A DNA stretch of 64,000 nt from Nelumbo lutea (lineage: Eukaryota; Streptophyta; Magnoliopsida; Proteales; Nelumbonaceae): assembly GCA_022828595.1 (NCBI GenBank), contig JAKGHH010000003.1:100339583-100403582 (forward strand), in the 5' to 3' direction. A program made the translations under genes and the position numbers. Of the stretch, positions 61,333-64,000 are shown one piece after another (position 1 is the stretch's first letter; the number at the start of each line of letters is the position of its first letter). The notes beneath the pieces were generated by a model. The model saw only the letters and a program-made list of their open reading frames with translations, had not been told where the DNA came from and searched no databases.

Positions 61333-61452
61333 AGCTATGTTTGGTTTGAAGGAAAAAGTAGGGTAAGGTAAGGAAATCTTTACAATTCTTGTATAGGTTT
61401 TCTTACCTTTTCCTTCCTTTTCTTTACCTTTTCCTTCAAACCAAACATATCT
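61333..61452. mobile_element. Short palindromic Tourist-like MITE
   Basis: The 120-bp element is flanked by TAA on both sides. The left end AGCTATGTTTGGTTTGAAGG and the right reverse complement AGATATGTTTGGTTTGAAGG differ at one base. The arms fold over most of the length, with GGTAAGG/CCTTACC words. The TAA target fits PIF/Harbinger. Confidence 0.88.
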
Positions 61453-62339
61453 TAATATGCCCCTTCATCTTATCCAGTAAACGACGAAAAAGCAAAGAAT
61501 GATATAAGTGATACATTCACTCTAAACCTTTGATCATTGTGACATGGTAATTATTTGACCCCTTACTCATTACCAAAAATAAATAAATTAATTAACTCTC
61601 TACTATTTTATTTGAGTGGAGGCAATTGTAAAAAAGAAAAAAAAAATTAAAATTTTTTAAAATCTAAGCGAGGGCAATTGTTAAAAATTTTCATTACCAT
61701 ATAAAAAATCATTTTGAATGTCCAACTTTTGGTTAATCCTTGGTGGTAGGGGAGAAAGTTTCTTTACTTTTTTTTTTTTTTTGTTTACTTCTTTACTCTC
61801 TTTCCATTTTCTATTAGCATTTTTGTTTAGTCATTCTCTTATATTATAATCTAATTAAATTTGAATCGAATTTAATTATAGTAATAGCTTTGATTGATCT
61901 AAAAGATAAACATATATTAGAGACTTTACCGGTGAAGTTCTGTTTTTACATAATTTTCTCGCTTGACTAAGCCGAAAACTTGGAACAATGTTACTATTCT
62001 TATCTCTTTAGTACAAAATCAAATGGAAGAAATTGTGTTGTATCCATTATTGACGAAAGCTATGAATATATATAATTTATACTTTCAAACATGAGTATCA
62101 TTTGACAAGTGGAGAGAAATGTTTTGATTTTTTGCAATATTGTATTTTCCTTGACTTTTAATTATTTATTAATAATTGGATTTATAGTTCTTCTACTCTT
62201 AGACTGTTATAGGCCAATTTAACTGTAATGTTTCCATGACAATCACCCAAAACTCTTATATCCTTTTTTTTTTTTTTACAACTAGATGGATACCTTTAGT
62301 TTTATGAGGTTCGGTTAGGATAGAGTTGTGTTTTTTGTG
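61453..62339. other. AT-rich spacer
   Basis: No gene or recognised element. T-runs are near 61768-61782 and 62264-62277. A short duplication of 'ggcaattgt.aaaa' lies near 61621 and 61673. Confidence 0.4.
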
Positions 62340-62344
62340 TGATA

Positions 62345-62665
62345 AGAAGAGATTCTTAGGTACATGGGTTTTAAAAAGCAAGGTTTTTTTAACTGATTTG
62401 GAGAATGAACCTGTCAGGGGTCCAGTTTCCGGGTCGAACGGTCCGACCATTCGAATCAAATGGTTGGTTCATTTTGACAAAAAATTAAAAAAATTAAAAA
62501 TGATCAAAACCGTTGAACAATTCGTACGGTTCAATCGATTGGGTCAGCGATTTACTGACAAAATCAACATTTTTTTACAAAAAACCGGTTTTGAGCTGAC
62601 CGATTTTTTGTTTTTCCGGTCCGACCATCCAGTCCAGTCCAGTTTTGAAAACCATGTTAAGAAAA
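62345..62665. mobile_element. MITE relative of 54571-54870
   Basis: The right reverse complement is CATGGTTTTCAAAACTGGAC and the left end near 62362 is CATGGGTTTTAAAAAGC. The interior shares CGGTCCGACCAT, AAACCGGTTTTGAGC and GGTTCAATCGATT-type words with the element at 54571. No clear target duplication remains. The open frame through it (62326-62739) is not a gene. Confidence 0.6.
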
Positions 62666-62739
62666 AGGATTTAGTAAAGAGGGTAGGTGGTTTGGGAAAT
62701 TATTCTGTTAGTAGTTTTTTGGGTTTGTTAGTTTCTTGA

Positions 62740-64000
62740 TTAGCAAATCATAAATTATATATCTTACGTACATAACCTTTTTGTACAAGGATTGTTTTCT
62801 GTATATCATATAATAAGTTTATCTATCTAATATAAAATTTGTAGTGCATTGATTGCTTGTTTGCCTTAAATATTTTGTAATTTTCTAATCATTTGCTCTT
62901 TTAAAACATAAAACAAGATTTCATAAATCAAGCAACCAATTAAATTATCCCTATTGAATTATTATTAAGTTATTAGTAATATTAAAGCAAAGTTATTGAC
63001 TTATTAGTTATTTAATCAAAATTATTGTAATTTTATCTATTTAAAACCTTATGTAGTCTACCTCATTTTTTTTATGAATATAACTTTTTTGTTCATCAAT
63101 TGAGGGACAACAATATGAAGTCAAGAAATTTATTTTCATCTTCACTTCTTCCTATAAGGGGACAAAATACAAAAATAAATTAGTATCAACAATAGTCCTT
63201 TTATGCCTTCTCTAACATCTAAATTATATGATTTCATCGTGTCACCCTCATTAGTGGCAGGTCTAGGACCTTTGATTAGTGGAGACAAGCATTATCATAA
63301 CATCAACATAACATTTGAGTAATTAAAATAAAAGTTTAGATTAAAACATTTTAAGAGAAGTAGATACATCTCACCCCTTTGAAAAAAATACCATAAAATG
63401 AGCAAACCATTTAACACCAATCTTCTATAAGAAAAAACCATTAAAAAAGAAAATATAAATGTAAAAGTAATTTTATCCATCTCAACAATGCAGAGATAAA
63501 AATAATAATATATTTAGAAATATAAAAAAGAGAAAATATTAAGTAAACACAACAAAATGCATGTACAATCATATGAAAAAACCTATAACAAATAAGAACT
63601 CGTAAGAATAATAGTATTTCCAACAGGTTTTGATTAAGGCAAAGAAATAAAGGTGACCAATAAAATGAAAATTATAATTTGTAAAAGTAAATTATTTCTT
63701 TTAGGGAAAGTAGAGTCCATAATAATACAATGATAGAATTTAAAGAATCTAAGTATCTAATTAAATATTTTCAATGAAAATTTATGATAGACACCTTTTG
63801 TATTTTGCTTGATATAACATAAAATAACTTTTTATAATTTGTAAATGGATTCATAACAAATAACCTAGATATTATCAAAACTAGTGTCTGTATGCCTTAT
63901 TTTCAATAGAAATTTATGACAATTTATCATTCGTTTTTTGCTTGATGAAACAAAAAACTAACTTCCTGTAATGAGAATAGATGGTTCGAATGTGCCCTTT
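62740..64000. other. AT-rich region to window end
   Basis: No coding sequence, RNA gene or element terminus was recognised. Composition is strongly AT-rich throughout. A weak duplication, 'ttcaat(g/a)(a/g)aaatttatga', occurs near 63769 and 63902. Confidence 0.4.

Noticed and set aside
62326..62739. A 137-residue open frame
   Set aside because: It runs through a MITE related to 54571-54870, with typical inverted end sequence.

Overview
This is nuclear DNA from a flowering plant. The two real genes are split by many short GT-AG introns, encode plant-type proteins (a plant cohesin subunit and a plastid isoprenoid enzyme), and lie in AT-rich DNA packed with plant transposon families. I cannot name the species; a dicot or early-diverging angiosperm with large TE-filled introns fits.

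Layout. (1) 1-13616, minus strand: the 5' three quarters of a cohesin SCC3/STAG gene. I resolve 16 exons with an uninterrupted frame of 821 codons. The 3' exons lie left of base 1, beyond an intron of more than 3.2 kb that holds a Helitron and a LINE relic. Other introns hold two hAT-like MITEs and two more LINE relics. An E2F-type site lies about 120 bp upstream of the ATG. (2) 14132-16200: a LINE relic and a MULE-like MITE. (3) 18547 to about 31020: a truncated Ty3/gypsy element of apparent Tat/Ogre type (large 5' LTR with internal tandem repeats, leader, extra ORF, gag, no pol), broken by a 5'-truncated LINE with a 17-bp target duplication. (4) 31020-33323: a long-TIR element carrying a RING-finger gene fragment and a Tourist-like MITE. 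(5) 33966-37410, minus strand: a Ty1/copia element with two LTRs, degraded gag/protease/integrase and no reverse transcriptase. (6) 37890-54870: a graveyard of Helitrons, hAT and MULE MITEs, a solo LTR, a CDC16/APC6 exon fragment and AT-rich filler. (7) 55436-58854, plus strand: a complete ten-exon gene for 1-deoxy-D-xylulose-5-phosphate synthase, closest to plant class II DXS. (8) 58855-64000: AT-rich flank with small MITEs.

How the genes work together: they do not form a functional unit. SCC3 acts in chromosome cohesion in the nucleus. DXS feeds the plastid MEP pathway. About 42 kb of transposon-derived DNA separates them. I found no tRNA, rRNA, CRISPR or bacterial-type feature and nothing that looks like an undescribed biological system. 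The most informative content is the nested transposon history and two captured host-gene fragments (a SGR9-like RING protein and CDC16/APC6).
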